A DNA stretch of 61,471 bases from an uncultured Bacilli bacterium (GCA_934167885.1 CAKPMB010000009.1:1-61471); one strand, 5' to 3'. Positions 26,656 through 36,099 are shown, numbered from the stretch's first letter. Numbers and translations: made by a program. Notes: generated by a model not told the origin, from the letters alone.

Positions 26656-26656
26656 T

Positions 26657-27883
26657 TTAATCCTCCCTTATTAGTGGCATACTCATACAACGTGGTCCTC
26701 CACGACCGCGTGATAATTCAGCACTATGCATTTCTAAAACTTTAAGACCATTTTGTCTTAATAACTCATTTGTAATATTATTACGATCATATACAACAAC
26801 AACACCAGGAGCAATACATAAAGTATTACTACCATCATTCCATTGTTCACGCTCAGAAGCGATACGATCCCCACCAGCACAAGGTATTAATGTTATTTCA
26901 CGTTCTAAATATTCTTCTAATATTTTCTTAAGAGATGCATTTTTTTCTTTAACATTAATTTCATCTTCTTTTTCACCTTTTGTTATTTCAAATACTTGAA
27001 GTGTATCCATAATTCCAGGGTGATATGTAAATTTATCCACATCAATTTGAGTAAATACAGTATCTAAATGCATAAATGCTCGACATACTGGAATATTGAA
27101 AGCAAGAATAGTTTCAATAGTGCTCTCTTCATTTTTAAAGATATTCTTAGCAAGCATTTCTATAGCATCAGCACTTGTTCGTTGACTAATACCAACAGCT
27201 AAGACTTTATCACTTAAATTAAGAACATCACCACCTTCAATAGAAAAGGCATCATATCGATCATAAAATTTCGTAACGTTATTCTTATAATCAGGATGAT
27301 ATGCAAAAATATATTCAGCATATATTGTTTCACGATTACGTGTAACCGAATACATCTTATTTAAACTAATACCATTACCAATACTGGCAAATGGATCACG
27401 GGTAAAGTAAAGATTAGGCATAGGATCAGCAATAAATGATGTATCTTCTTGAATCATATCCACTAAGCTCTTGCCACGACGAGCTTTACTTATTAAAATT
27501 TCATTTAATTTAATACCTTCCATTGTTTTTAAGACAAGCATTCTATTACTATCAAAACTGTTAAGATAATCATATAAAAGACCACGATATTTTGGTGTTC
27601 TAACACCAGCTTCATAAATAAATTGACGAATAAATTGATCCTTAACTTCAGGAACTAAATCTAATACTTCGGTCATTAAATCTTCAAGATAAACAACTTC
27701 AACACCATTATCACGCATAATACGAACAAATTCATCATGTTCTTCACATGCTACTGGTAAATATGGAATATCATCAAATAACAATCTTTCTAACGAATCT
27801 GGTGTTAAATTTAATAATTCATTACCAGGTCGATGAACTAAAACTTTCTTTAACGGCTTTATTTCACTATGAACATTAATCAT
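26657..27883 (-). CDS. arcA: Arginine deiminase, second copy
   Basis: A 408-residue arginine deiminase (arginine to citrulline and ammonia). The N-terminus INVHSEIKPLKKVLVHRPGNE is standard. Catalytic blocks are present: NLYFTRDPFASIGNG, SIEGGDVLNL (Glu/Asp), AFMHLDTVFTQID (His and Asp), and the C-terminal SRGRGGPRCMSMPL with the nucleophile Cys. It overlaps the 3' end of the upstream arcB copy by 8 bp, with GGAGGATAAAA before the ATG. Of the two deiminases here this one is nearer the family consensus (LYFTRDPFA). Confidence 0.95.
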   Translation of the reverse strand: MINVHSEIKPLKKVLVHRPGNELLNLTPDSLERLLFDDIPYLPVACEEHDEFVRIMRDNGVEVVYLEDLMTEVLDLVPEVKDQFIRQFIYEAGVRTPKYRGLLYDYLNSFDSNRMLVLKTMEGIKLNEILISKARRGKSLVDMIQEDTSFIADPMPNLYFTRDPFASIGNGISLNKMYSVTRNRETIYAEYIFAYHPDYKNNVTKFYDRYDAFSIEGGDVLNLSDKVLAVGISQRTSADAIEMLAKNIFKNEESTIETILAFNIPVCRAFMHLDTVFTQIDVDKFTYHPGIMDTLQVFEITKGEKEDEINVKEKNASLKKILEEYLEREITLIPCAGGDRIASEREQWNDGSNTLCIAPGVVVVYDRNNITNELLRQNGLKVLEMHSAELSRGRGGPRCMSMPLIRED

Positions 27884-28877
27884 TTTTATCCTCCTTTAAT
27901 GTCAAATACATCATTGCCTTAATGGTATGCATTCTATTTTCAGCCTCATTAAATACGACTGAATTTCTACTTTCAAAAACATCATCAGTTACTTCCAAAG
28001 CTTTGGTTTTATACTTATCATAAACTTCTTTGGCAATAGTAGTTTCTAAGTTGTGAAAAGATGGTAATGCATGCATAAATATCGCACTATTCTTGGCATA
28101 AGCAAAGGTTAATTTATTAATTTGATATGGACTCAATAACGAAATTCTCTCTTGCCATTTCGTCGGATCTTCTCCCATTGATACCCATACATCTGTATAA
28201 ACAATATCTTTATCTTTTATACCTTGTTCTAAATCATCGGTTATGGTTATAGAAGAACCAGTTTCTTTAGCAATAGAGCGACATATATCAACTAATTCCT
28301 TAGATGGCCATAAATCTTTAGGACCACATGCTGTAAAATTAACACCTAACTTAGATGATGCAACCATTAACGAGTTTGCAGCGTTATTGCGACAATCACC
28401 TACAAAGACCAAATTTAGACCATTTAAACTACCAAAGTGTTCTTCCATCGTCATAAAATCAGCAAGCATTTGGGTTGGATGAAATTCATCCGTTAAGCCA
28501 TTCCATACAGGAACTCTTGAATATTTTGCAAGTTCTTCAACAATATTTTGTGAATAACCACGATATTCAATACCATCATATATTCTTGATAGGACACGCG
28601 CAGTATCAGCAATGGTTTCTTTTTTACCCATTTGTGAACCCGTTGGGCCAAGATATGTTGCATGCATACCTAAATCATATGCCGCAACTTCAAATGAACA
28701 ACGTGTCCTAGTTGAATCTTTTTCAAAAATAATGGCAATATTTTTACCTTTTAAATATTTATGTTCAATACCATGTTCTTTTTTATATTTAAATTCTTTA
28801 GCAACATCAATTAAATGTTTTATTTCTAAAGGCGAATAGTCTAATAATTTTAAAAAATCACGATTATAAAAATTCAT
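27876..28877 (-). CDS. arcB: Ornithine carbamoyltransferase paralogue with altered substrate motif
   Basis: A 333-residue paralogue of the enzyme at 25651-26655. It keeps STRTR (55-59), HPTQ (133-136), VFVGDCRNNAANSL and DVWVSMGE, so the carbamoyl-phosphate site looks intact. The ornithine motif reads HALPSFHN (269-276): the conserved Cys of HCLP, which contacts the amino-acid substrate, is Ala. This may alter ornithine affinity or substrate choice. The frame is complete, so it is kept by selection rather than decaying. GGAG precedes the ATG; it starts one base after the first arcA copy, second in the operon. Confidence 0.92.
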   Translation of the reverse strand: MNFYNRDFLKLLDYSPLEIKHLIDVAKEFKYKKEHGIEHKYLKGKNIAIIFEKDSTRTRCSFEVAAYDLGMHATYLGPTGSQMGKKETIADTARVLSRIYDGIEYRGYSQNIVEELAKYSRVPVWNGLTDEFHPTQMLADFMTMEEHFGSLNGLNLVFVGDCRNNAANSLMVASSKLGVNFTACGPKDLWPSKELVDICRSIAKETGSSITITDDLEQGIKDKDIVYTDVWVSMGEDPTKWQERISLLSPYQINKLTFAYAKNSAIFMHALPSFHNLETTIAKEVYDKYKTKALEVTDDVFESRNSVVFNEAENRMHTIKAMMYLTLKEDKND

Positions 28878-28878
28878 A

Positions 28879-30090
28879 TTACTCCTCTCTATATAAGGCC
28901 ATACTCATACAATGAGGTCCTCCACGTCCACGTGATAATTCGGAACTTGGAATTTCAATAACCTTAACCGAAGCAGCGCGTAGAGCATCATTAGTTACAT
29001 GATTACGTGAATATGCAATAACAACACCAGGCCTTATACATAAAGTATTAACCCCATCACTCCATTGTTCACGCTCCGAAGCGATACGTTCACCATTACC
29101 ACATTTAATTAATGTTACCTTATTTATATGCAAATATTTTTCTAAAACTTTGTCAAAGGCCATGTGAACTTCTTTAATTACCAATTCACCATTTGTATCA
29201 AGAGATAATTCATAAACATCTGATACATCCATAACATGTGCATGCACCACAAATTTATCCGAATCAACGCGTGTCATAACGGTATCAAGATGCATAAATG
29301 AACGTTCATCCGGAATATCAATCGCTAAGACATATTTAAAATTCTCCGCTTTAAGAATTTTTTTAGCAAGTAGAGAAATCGCATCCGGTTCAGTTCGTTC
29401 ACTTATACCAATACAAACAACTTCATTACTTAATACTTGAATATCACCACCTTCAATACTATAACCATCATATCGATCGTAATATAAAGGCACATTTTTA
29501 TATTTAGAATGATATTTAAAGATATATTCACCAAAAATAGTTTCACGACGTCTTGTTACCGAATGCATATGATGAAGCGAAACACCACGTCCAATGGTTG
29601 CAAAAGGATCCCGCGGAGCATACAAATTAGGCAGTGGATCTAGCACCATTTTACCAATATCACGTGTTCTATAAAATTTATTGTTATCAAGCACTAACTC
29701 CGAATCATCAATTCCTTCAATGCACTTACTAACTAGTTTTTTATTATCTTTAATAGCATTTAATAATTCATAAACTTGATTATAAATTTTCTTTGAAGTA
29801 ATGCCACCCTCTTTAATAAATTGCTTAATAAATTTTTCACGGACATTAATATTAGTGTTAAGAGCTTCAGCCACTAAATCAACCAAGTATACAACCGAAA
29901 CTCCTTCTTTGCGAAGAGCATTGGCAAAAGCATCGTGTTCTTTTTGGGCAATTTCCAAGTCAGGAATATCATCAAACAATAGTCTTTGTAATGTATTGGG
30001 AGTCAAATTAAGAAACTCGCGACCAGGACGATGTAAAAGCACGGTCTTTAATGGAGCTATCTCACTTCGAACATTAATAACATCTTTCAT
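28879..30090 (-). CDS. arcA: Arginine deiminase, first copy
   Basis: A 403-residue deiminase that heads the operon, with AAGGAG before ATG. Catalytic blocks are kept: SIEGGDIQVL, SFMHLDTVMTRVD, SRGRGGPHCMSMAL with the nucleophile Cys. It differs from the copy at 26657-27883 in the first arginine-binding block (NLYAPRDPFATIGRG in place of NLYFTRDPFASIGNG) and in the residue before the catalytic Cys (His for Arg). It may therefore differ in kinetics or substrate range. Adjacent pairing with its own arcB shows that the arcA-arcB unit was duplicated as a block and has since diverged. Confidence 0.94.
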   Translation of the reverse strand: MKDVINVRSEIAPLKTVLLHRPGREFLNLTPNTLQRLLFDDIPDLEIAQKEHDAFANALRKEGVSVVYLVDLVAEALNTNINVREKFIKQFIKEGGITSKKIYNQVYELLNAIKDNKKLVSKCIEGIDDSELVLDNNKFYRTRDIGKMVLDPLPNLYAPRDPFATIGRGVSLHHMHSVTRRRETIFGEYIFKYHSKYKNVPLYYDRYDGYSIEGGDIQVLSNEVVCIGISERTEPDAISLLAKKILKAENFKYVLAIDIPDERSFMHLDTVMTRVDSDKFVVHAHVMDVSDVYELSLDTNGELVIKEVHMAFDKVLEKYLHINKVTLIKCGNGERIASEREQWSDGVNTLCIRPGVVIAYSRNHVTNDALRAASVKVIEIPSSELSRGRGGPHCMSMALYREE

Positions 30091-30113
30091 ACTACTTCTC
30101 CTTATTATCCTTT

Positions 30114-30143
30114 ATTCTACTTAAAGTATAACACAGTTGTCAA
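30114..30143 (-). promoter_or_regulatory. Sigma-70-type promoter of the arginine deiminase operon
   Basis: On the minus strand TTGACA (30138-30143) and TAGAAT (30114-30119) are separated by 18 bp, and the first arcA start codon follows 24 bp later. No clear ArgR box was identified. Confidence 0.75.
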
Positions 30144-30246
30144 AAAAAGGACATAGTTTTTATAAATATAAATTGCCACGACGTAAAATGTTAATAATAA
30201 AAATTAGCTGATTTTTCGTTATAGTGATAAGTATATTGAATGACAA

Positions 30247-30282
30247 TAAAAAAATTGAAATCTATGAACTATAGATTTCAAT
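30247..30282 (-). terminator. Terminator after the A1 gene
   Basis: On the minus strand ATTGAAATCTAT and ATAGATTTCAAT form a perfect 12-bp stem with a 5-nt loop, followed by T7. It ends the B1-A1 transcription unit just before the arginine deiminase promoter. Confidence 0.9.
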
Positions 30283-30311
30283 TCCTTGTTTAAAATCATC
30301 AAACCATTAAA

Positions 30312-31142
30312 TTAATAATATTCGTCCAAACTAGAAACAGAAGAGCCTTTAAAATTAGCAACTATTTCTTCTGGTGTCATTCCACTATACGTTCCTGGTG
30401 GCGAATTTTGATAAACATGCCATTGTTCAGGATTTAAATTTGACCTGATATATTCAGCTGCTTCAGCCTCAGACATATTACTTATTGCTTTTTCCTTAGT
30501 AACAGAAGCAGCAGTAACAGTATCAACACTACTATCAACTTGTGGTGATGGAGTATAAAGTTTTGGAACACACTCCGATTCATTCCATAAGCCACCAACT
30601 AATCCTTCAAAGCCAGGAACTACATTAATTTCATAACTATTAGCTTCATGGTAAATCCATCCTATTTGTGACGCACGATACTTTACTTTATAACAAGCAA
30701 CACCATTCTCAGAATCAGCACCCCAAATTTCGCCAATGTATTTATCAACTATTCTAAATGCATCCTCATACTTAGCATACTCCCCTGTAGATCCTGCAGT
30801 CAAATTTTTACCTGCGGACTCTATAACTTTTGTTACTTTTGTTCTTGTAGTTCCAATTTTTTCGTTATTTTCTTTCTTTTTTATATATACATCCAAGGAA
30901 GCATCCATCGACTGAGCACGTTCACTAATCTCTTTATTACGCCCTTTTACAGTATTAATAACGGTATTATACTTACTTTTGGCAGTTTCTAATTCTGATA
31001 TAATACTATCAATGCTTTTACCACTTGAAGCCTTAAATAATGTTATTAAATCTTCTATCCCTTCAACTGCTTCCTGCAAAAGATCAAGACCTGCTTTAAA
31101 ACTAGTATTAATCTCCTCTGAAATTTCGGAATACTTTTGCAT
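30312..31142 (-). CDS. Pair protein A1: helical N-terminus, unknown (T7SS-substrate-like)
   Basis: About 276 residues, no signal peptide or membrane helix. Residues 1-95 are predicted helical and charged (QKYSEISEEINTSFKAGLDLL, SSGKSIDSIISELETAKSKYN, NKEISERAQSMDASLDVYI), like the helical hairpin of WXG100/LXG-type secretion substrates but without a clear WXG. A middle domain contains GVACYKVKYR and FEGLVGGLWNESE, shared with A2 as YYKV and FIGGLWNAS. The tail is Ser/Thr-rich with a helical NMSEAEAAEYI segment. Start: ATG at 31142 has GGTGA upstream and aligns with the start of paralogue A2; ATG at 31154 does not. It follows the B1 gene by 56 bp. Function unknown. Confidence 0.7.
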   Translation of the reverse strand: MQKYSEISEEINTSFKAGLDLLQEAVEGIEDLITLFKASSGKSIDSIISELETAKSKYNTVINTVKGRNKEISERAQSMDASLDVYIKKKENNEKIGTTRTKVTKVIESAGKNLTAGSTGEYAKYEDAFRIVDKYIGEIWGADSENGVACYKVKYRASQIGWIYHEANSYEINVVPGFEGLVGGLWNESECVPKLYTPSPQVDSSVDTVTAASVTKEKAISNMSEAEAAEYIRSNLNPEQWHVYQNSPPGTYSGMTPEEIVANFKGSSVSSLDEYY

Positions 31143-31198
31143 TTTATTCACCATCCTAACGCATTTTATATATGTTTAATTAAAACTCTATATTATTA

Positions 31199-32653
31199 TT
31201 ATTGAACTCCATCATAAATATGAACCCAATATTCTTCTTCACCATTCGGTGAGATTCTTGCATCGGTTATATTACCATTTTGATCCGTTCTGGTGCCATA
31301 AACATCATAACTACCTTCTGGTAACTCAGATGTTTTACCATCTTTCTTATTTTTCATAATCATACGAGCACCTGCAGCAACAGCTAAAACACCAAGGATA
31401 CCGCCAACAATGAATGCTCCCTTACCAAACATACTAAGTCTTGCTTTATCACTATTCGTCTTACATTCTTGAATTTCACCAAATGGAGAGTAATTACCGA
31501 TATATTCACCATTTTCATATATGCTTAACCAACGTTCAGGTTCACCATCTGGACTTATACGAATCGCTATAACATTACCATTTTCATCTGTTCTAGTGCC
31601 ATAAACAGGGTATTCACCTGCTGGCAATCTTCCGATAACATTACCATCTTTATCAAGAATATCAACATAATCACCCGTAAACTCATATTTACCTACTTGG
31701 CCAACGAATTCCATATGAGCAATTGCATTACCTTCGCCTACTCTTATCCATTGTTCTGGCACGACGCCATCTTCTGATATACGTATAGCTCTAATTGAAC
31801 CATCTTCATTATACATAACATCATATACTTTATATTTACCAGGCTCAGCTTTGCCAATAATATTACCATTGGCATCATATATATTCATGCTTCCATCTTC
31901 AATGACAAATTGACCTTCTTTACTACCTGCAATAAATACACCACTTGAAGGAGTAACACGTATCCATCTTTCTGGAACTTCACCATCTGGACTTATACGA
32001 ATAGCAATAATATTTCCATCTGCATCTCTCTTGACTTCATACACTTGATATTTGCTTTTATCTGTATATCCAATTATATTACCATCGGCATCATATATAG
32101 GTTGACCATCACTACTAGGCATATATATTCCTGGATTAGTTGTTCCTTTGAATGGACCAGATGGAGGTGTAACCTTACCATTAGGATTACCATCACCTTC
32201 ATCACCAAGAGCGGCATCTGCAAGACCAGCTATAATTCCACCATCAATTATATCCGGTGGAGTTTCATTATCACCCGGATCTGCATTAGTCGTATCCGCT
32301 GGTTTTGGTGGATCCGTTAAAGTTGGAAGTTCACGACCATCGTCTCCATCATCACCTTCGTCTGGTGAAGGAGGAGTAATGGTTCCCTCAGGATTATCAG
32401 CAGCTTTTACTTTGGCAATAAATTCATTAATTTTAGTCAACGTTTCACTTAAAAATGTATTTGCACTTTTTAATTCAGTCGGTCCATTATATTCGTAACA
32501 TCCTATTAACTCTTTTGGTTTATATATTCCAGAAGGTATAGTAATTTTTGTCAATGCCTTGCTAATCAATTCTTCTTCCATTTCACTCAAATAACTAATT
32601 TGACTTTCTATTTTTGATAAATCTCTTAAGTTTGTTGCTCTGCCCTGCGCCAT
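31199..32653 (-). CDS. Pair protein B1: tandem-repeat protein with one membrane helix
   Basis: 484 residues, good GGAGG before ATG, no signal peptide. Order: a helical head (1-85) with IPSGIYKPKELIGCYEY; an acidic, Pro/Gly-rich linker (86-170); three repeats of about 65 residues (roughly 173-233, 238-305, 310-379), each built as YDxxGNxIG, KYxVYxVxxxxDGxIxAIRIS, DGExPExWIRV; a single hydrophobic helix (about 409-432, KGAFIVGGILGVLAVAAGARM) followed by KNKK; and then another half repeat (444-480, GSYDVYGTRTDQNGN, RISPNGEEEYWVHIY). The positive-inside rule puts the C-terminal repeat in the cytoplasm and the other three outside, or the whole may be exported by a non-Sec route. Paralogue B2 is at 34376-35926. 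Confidence 0.72.
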   Translation of the reverse strand: MAQGRATNLRDLSKIESQISYLSEMEEELISKALTKITIPSGIYKPKELIGCYEYNGPTELKSANTFLSETLTKINEFIAKVKAADNPEGTITPPSPDEGDDGDDGRELPTLTDPPKPADTTNADPGDNETPPDIIDGGIIAGLADAALGDEGDGNPNGKVTPPSGPFKGTTNPGIYMPSSDGQPIYDADGNIIGYTDKSKYQVYEVKRDADGNIIAIRISPDGEVPERWIRVTPSSGVFIAGSKEGQFVIEDGSMNIYDANGNIIGKAEPGKYKVYDVMYNEDGSIRAIRISEDGVVPEQWIRVGEGNAIAHMEFVGQVGKYEFTGDYVDILDKDGNVIGRLPAGEYPVYGTRTDENGNVIAIRISPDGEPERWLSIYENGEYIGNYSPFGEIQECKTNSDKARLSMFGKGAFIVGGILGVLAVAAGARMIMKNKKDGKTSELPEGSYDVYGTRTDQNGNITDARISPNGEEEYWVHIYDGVQ

Positions 32654-32961
32654 CTCACTACCTCCACAATATAAACATTATTAGTTGCCTATCTTATAAT
32701 TACATTATACACAAAATTTGAAGAAATTAAAGTATAAATGTCAATTGATTACAATTTATGTATAAAATATCTACCTAAAGAAATATTAAACTCCTATAAT
32801 ATATTCCTTAATAAACAAAAATAAAGAATATAATAGAACAGAAGTTATAAAGCACATATAAGTGTAATTCTAAATTGTTAAAAATATATAATTTTATTGA
32901 ATAACGAAAAGGGAACTAAAATTTAGTCCCCACATACATTTATTTGTAAATAATTTTTAAC
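32654..32961. other. Intergenic stretch upstream of B1
   Basis: About 308 bp without a convincing gene. A TATAAT on the minus strand (32704-32709) could be the -10 of B1, with a weak -35. Nothing else was recognised. Confidence 0.4.
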
Positions 32962-33326
32962 TTAAATATTTGAAATTCTATTTTTTAACCTATCAAATGT
33001 AATATCTCTAATGAATTTATAATTTCCAACGTATATTTCTTGTTTATCTGAAAAATATGCACCCTTAAGTGTATTTAATTTATTATAATTTATATCAAAA
33101 TCATAGTTTCTGATGTTAGTTACCAATCTATTAATAAAAAATCGCCAATACTTGAACTATTTTGAACAATCCTTGTTTCATTAGTGGTAAAGTCAAGTTT
33201 AATATTCTTATACATATTTACTCTACTAACAACATTTTGTTTTATCAAATTTGCTTTTTTATCATTTAAACCATATATTAAAGTTATTTCTCTAATTACA
33301 ACATCTAATTTCTGTTCAAAATTCAT
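32962..33326 (-). pseudogene. Small gene of unknown family split by a one-base frameshift
   Basis: The frame from ATG at 33326 encodes 68 residues ending GDFLLIDW. At a run of six T (plus-strand A6 at 33136-33141) a one-base change would continue the protein in the next frame as FINRLVTNIRNYDFDINYNK ... KNRISNI to a stop at 32962, giving about 121 residues. The continuation is free of stops and has ordinary codon use, so a single T deletion in the homopolymer is the likely explanation, either a real mutation, a phase-variable tract or a sequencing error. It sits between the two A/B pairs. I recognise no domain; an immunity or chaperone role is a guess from location only. Confidence 0.6.
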
Positions 33327-33527
33327 TCAATAACACCACATATCATACACAACTAATTATACATCACTTATTTTTTAATGTTAATTAAAAAAAAGTAAAC
33401 AATTCCTATTTATATGTTTACTTTCATCATATAATTTTAAATTTAGTTCTCTAATGTCTTTTATTTATCAAGAGTTTAAAACTTACTAGTATAAACAACA
33501 AATTTTTACTTATCAAATAATCCGGGA

Positions 33528-34361
33528 TTATTTTAATTGACTAAGAGCATACTCAATTTCTTCTTTTGTATAATATTCATGTTCCATAATGTTGCTTATT
33601 TGCTCTTTATTATAACTACCATATAAATCTTGAGCATGCAATGAAGAATTTTTTTGCCAATCAACAACACCAGAATCAACTGCTTTTAAAGCTTCTTGGC
33701 TTGTATATCCTTGTGAAATAAAATATTGTTCAAAATCACGTCGTGTCCAATAATCACATTCAGGATGATTAATATAAATATCCTTTAACTCTTCCACAGC
33801 ATCTCGTGATGGCGTTGGTTTATAATATGCGTCTTTCGAACTATAATCAGATGCATTCCACAAACCACCAATAAAATCTAACATACCATCAATTTTATAA
33901 ACGTCATACCTTACTCTACGAGGATCCTCAAATAATTTTTTACCTAATATATAATCAACATTTGAAGTCCTAACCTTATAATATCCTAATCCATCTTCTG
34001 ATTCTTCAGGTCCTTGAACTTCCACTATTTTTTTTTCTATAATATTCGCACGAAGGTAATCTACACTTTTATCAATTAATGTGCCATTATTCATCTTTTC
34101 AATATATGGTTCCAAGCAAGCATCATAATTATTTGCTCGTTCTTCTATCTCACTACTACGTTTCTCTACTTTTTCTTTTATAGTAGTATATTTATCTTTC
34201 AAAAAAGTTAAATCACTTTTAATTAATTCAATGGTTTCGCCACTTGAACTCTGTAATAAAGTAAGAAATTCTTGTATATCGTTTGATACATCATCTAAAA
34301 TTTGAATTCCAGTTTTGAATTGATCTTTTATTTCATTTGAAATATCTATATATTTTTTCAT
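33528..34361 (-). CDS. Pair protein A2: helical N-terminus, unknown (paralogue of A1)
   Basis: 277 residues. The N-terminal 95 residues match A1 in pattern (KKYIDISNEIKDQFKTGIQIL, SSGETIELIKSDL, SSEIEERANNYDACLEPYIEK). The middle keeps GLGYYKVRTSNVDYI and FIGGLWNASDYSSKDAYYKP. The C-terminus differs from A1: YWTRRDFEQYFISQGYTSQEAL and a helical end, suggesting a replaceable tail as in polymorphic secreted proteins. GGTGAAATAAT precedes the ATG, 14 bp after the B2 stop, so the two are co-expressed. No catalytic motif was recognised. Confidence 0.7.
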   Translation of the reverse strand: MKKYIDISNEIKDQFKTGIQILDDVSNDIQEFLTLLQSSSGETIELIKSDLTFLKDKYTTIKEKVEKRSSEIEERANNYDACLEPYIEKMNNGTLIDKSVDYLRANIIEKKIVEVQGPEESEDGLGYYKVRTSNVDYILGKKLFEDPRRVRYDVYKIDGMLDFIGGLWNASDYSSKDAYYKPTPSRDAVEELKDIYINHPECDYWTRRDFEQYFISQGYTSQEALKAVDSGVVDWQKNSSLHAQDLYGSYNKEQISNIMEHEYYTKEEIEYALSQLK

Positions 34362-34375
34362 ATTATTTCACCATC

Positions 34376-35926
34376 CTAAATATGAACCCAATATTCATCA
34401 TCACCATCGGCACCACCATTTGGTGAAATTTTAGCTTCTGTTACATTACCAGCTTCATCAGTTCTCGTATCATATACATCATAACTACCTTCTGGTAACT
34501 CATCAACGGCTTCACCTTTTTTATTCTTTATATACATATGAGCGCCTGCTGCAATTGCTAGAACACCAACGATACCACCAACAATAAAGCTTCCTTTACC
34601 AAACATACTAACTTTTGCTTTATTATCAGATGAATTGTAATCTATAGTTCCACCATCAAGCGACGAATAAATACCATTGTATTCACCATTTTCATATATA
34701 TTAATCCAACGTTCATCTTCACCATCCATACTAATACGAATAGCAATAACGTTACCATTTTCATCTGTTCTTGTATCATAAACTGGATATTCCCCACTTG
34801 GCAAGCTTCCAACAACATTACCATTAGCATCAACAATATCAATAAAGCCATTGCTAAATGTGTATTTTCCAGTTTGACCAACAAATTCCATATGGGCAAT
34901 CGCATTACCATCGCCTACTCTAATCCAACTTTCTGGGACAACTCCATCTTCTGATATACGGATAGCTCTAATTGAACCATCTTCATTATACATAACATCG
35001 TATACAGTATATTTAGAAGGACCAACTTGACCAATTAAATTACCATTTTCATCATATACATTTAATGTTCCATCTTCTATTACGAATTGACCATTATTGT
35101 TGCTAGCAACAAATAAACCTGATTCATTAGTAACTCTAATCCATCTTTCTGGAACTTCACCATCTGGACTTATACGAACAGCTGTTACATTGCCATTGGC
35201 ATCACGTTTTACTTCATATACTTGATATCTACCTTTTTGAGTAGTTCCTATTTCATTACCACTTTCATCGTATATTGTTTGACCATCATTTGAGAAGAAT
35301 GTTCCTGGATTTTTTGCGCCTTGATATTCATTTGTTATTTGGGTTGTATCACCACTATTGCCACCATTATTATTACCATTATCAGAACTAGAATGATCTG
35401 GAATAATAGCAGGTGTTACTTTTGGTATTTCAGTATTATTATCATCTTGAGGAAGATCAATTTGATCTTCCAATTTACCATCCGGAGTTGGGGTTATCTC
35501 ATCGGGAACATCACCTGTAGGTGGTGCTGAATAGCCACCTGAACCACCATGTCTTCTACCATCAGCATTCTTAACACTGTCAATAAATGCTGAAATTTTA
35601 TCAATTGTTTCTAAAAATACTGAATTTAATTTTTTTAATTCAGATGGTGCATCATATGTATAACACCCAATTAATTCTTTAGGTTTATAAACACCAGACG
35701 GTATATCAATACTCTTTTGAGCATCAATACATAAAAGATTTTCATATTCTTTTAAAATATTTACTTTTGATTTTATTTCATCAACACTTTCTAAAACTGT
35801 TGTTCCACCGCTGCCATATGTATTGCTACTGATTTTATCATAAACACTACTTGATATTCTTTCTGAATTAACTTCATTTTGTTTTTCAGCGAAAGCCTTC
35901 TTTTGTGCTTCACTATCATTTGCCAT
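34376..35926 (-). CDS. Pair protein B2: tandem-repeat protein with one membrane helix (paralogue of B1)
   Basis: 516 residues with the same order as B1: a helical head (about 1-122, with IPSGVYKPKELIGCYTYDAPSEL), a linker rich in Asp, Asn, Gly and Pro (123-200), three repeats (about 205-265, 270-338, 343-410), one membrane helix (about 442-464, KGSFIVGGIVGVLAIAAGA) followed by KNKK, and a cytoplasmic-side half repeat (475-516, GSYDVYDTRTDEAGN to EYWVHI). The head is about 35 residues longer than in B1. Repeats are well conserved between B1 and B2 while the linkers differ, so the repeats are under constraint. It is divergent from the WXG100-like genes with about 170 bp between them. Confidence 0.72.
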   Translation of the reverse strand: MANDSEAQKKAFAEKQNEVNSERISSSVYDKISSNTYGSGGTTVLESVDEIKSKVNILKEYENLLCIDAQKSIDIPSGVYKPKELIGCYTYDAPSELKKLNSVFLETIDKISAFIDSVKNADGRRHGGSGGYSAPPTGDVPDEITPTPDGKLEDQIDLPQDDNNTEIPKVTPAIIPDHSSSDNGNNNGGNSGDTTQITNEYQGAKNPGTFFSNDGQTIYDESGNEIGTTQKGRYQVYEVKRDANGNVTAVRISPDGEVPERWIRVTNESGLFVASNNNGQFVIEDGTLNVYDENGNLIGQVGPSKYTVYDVMYNEDGSIRAIRISEDGVVPESWIRVGDGNAIAHMEFVGQTGKYTFSNGFIDIVDANGNVVGSLPSGEYPVYDTRTDENGNVIAIRISMDGEDERWINIYENGEYNGIYSSLDGGTIDYNSSDNKAKVSMFGKGSFIVGGIVGVLAIAAGAHMYIKNKKGEAVDELPEGSYDVYDTRTDEAGNVTEAKISPNGGADGDDEYWVHI

Positions 35927-36043
35927 GTTATCACCTCGTATATTTTATAATTTAATTATACATACAAAAGATTTAAAAAAAAAGGAAAAAATGTAAAAGA
36001 TTATACATAAAATAAAAAAAAACATTTTATTACTGTCAAATTA

Positions 36044-36072
36044 TTGAATTTTAAATTGCCATAAGCTATAAT
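36044..36072 (+). promoter_or_regulatory. Sigma-70-type promoter of the WXG100-like genes
   Basis: TTGAAT (36044-36049) and TATAAT (36067-36072) are exactly 17 bp apart, followed by AGGAGG at 36087-36092 and ATG at 36100. Confidence 0.8.
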
Positions 36073-36099
36073 CGAATTATAAAGATAGGAGGAAATACA

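Noticed and set aside
28243..28839. Plus-strand frames opposite the second ornithine carbamoyltransferase
   Set aside because: Mirror frames of a conserved enzyme gene; no start signals and no domain content.
25651..30090. Duplicate arc genes as an assembly artefact
   Set aside because: The copies differ throughout at the protein level and in intergenic junctions, so they are genuine diverged paralogues.
31199..35926. CRISPR-like or satellite array
   Set aside because: The repetition is protein-coding, with a period near 200 bp and diverged units; there are no short identical repeats with spacers anywhere in the window.
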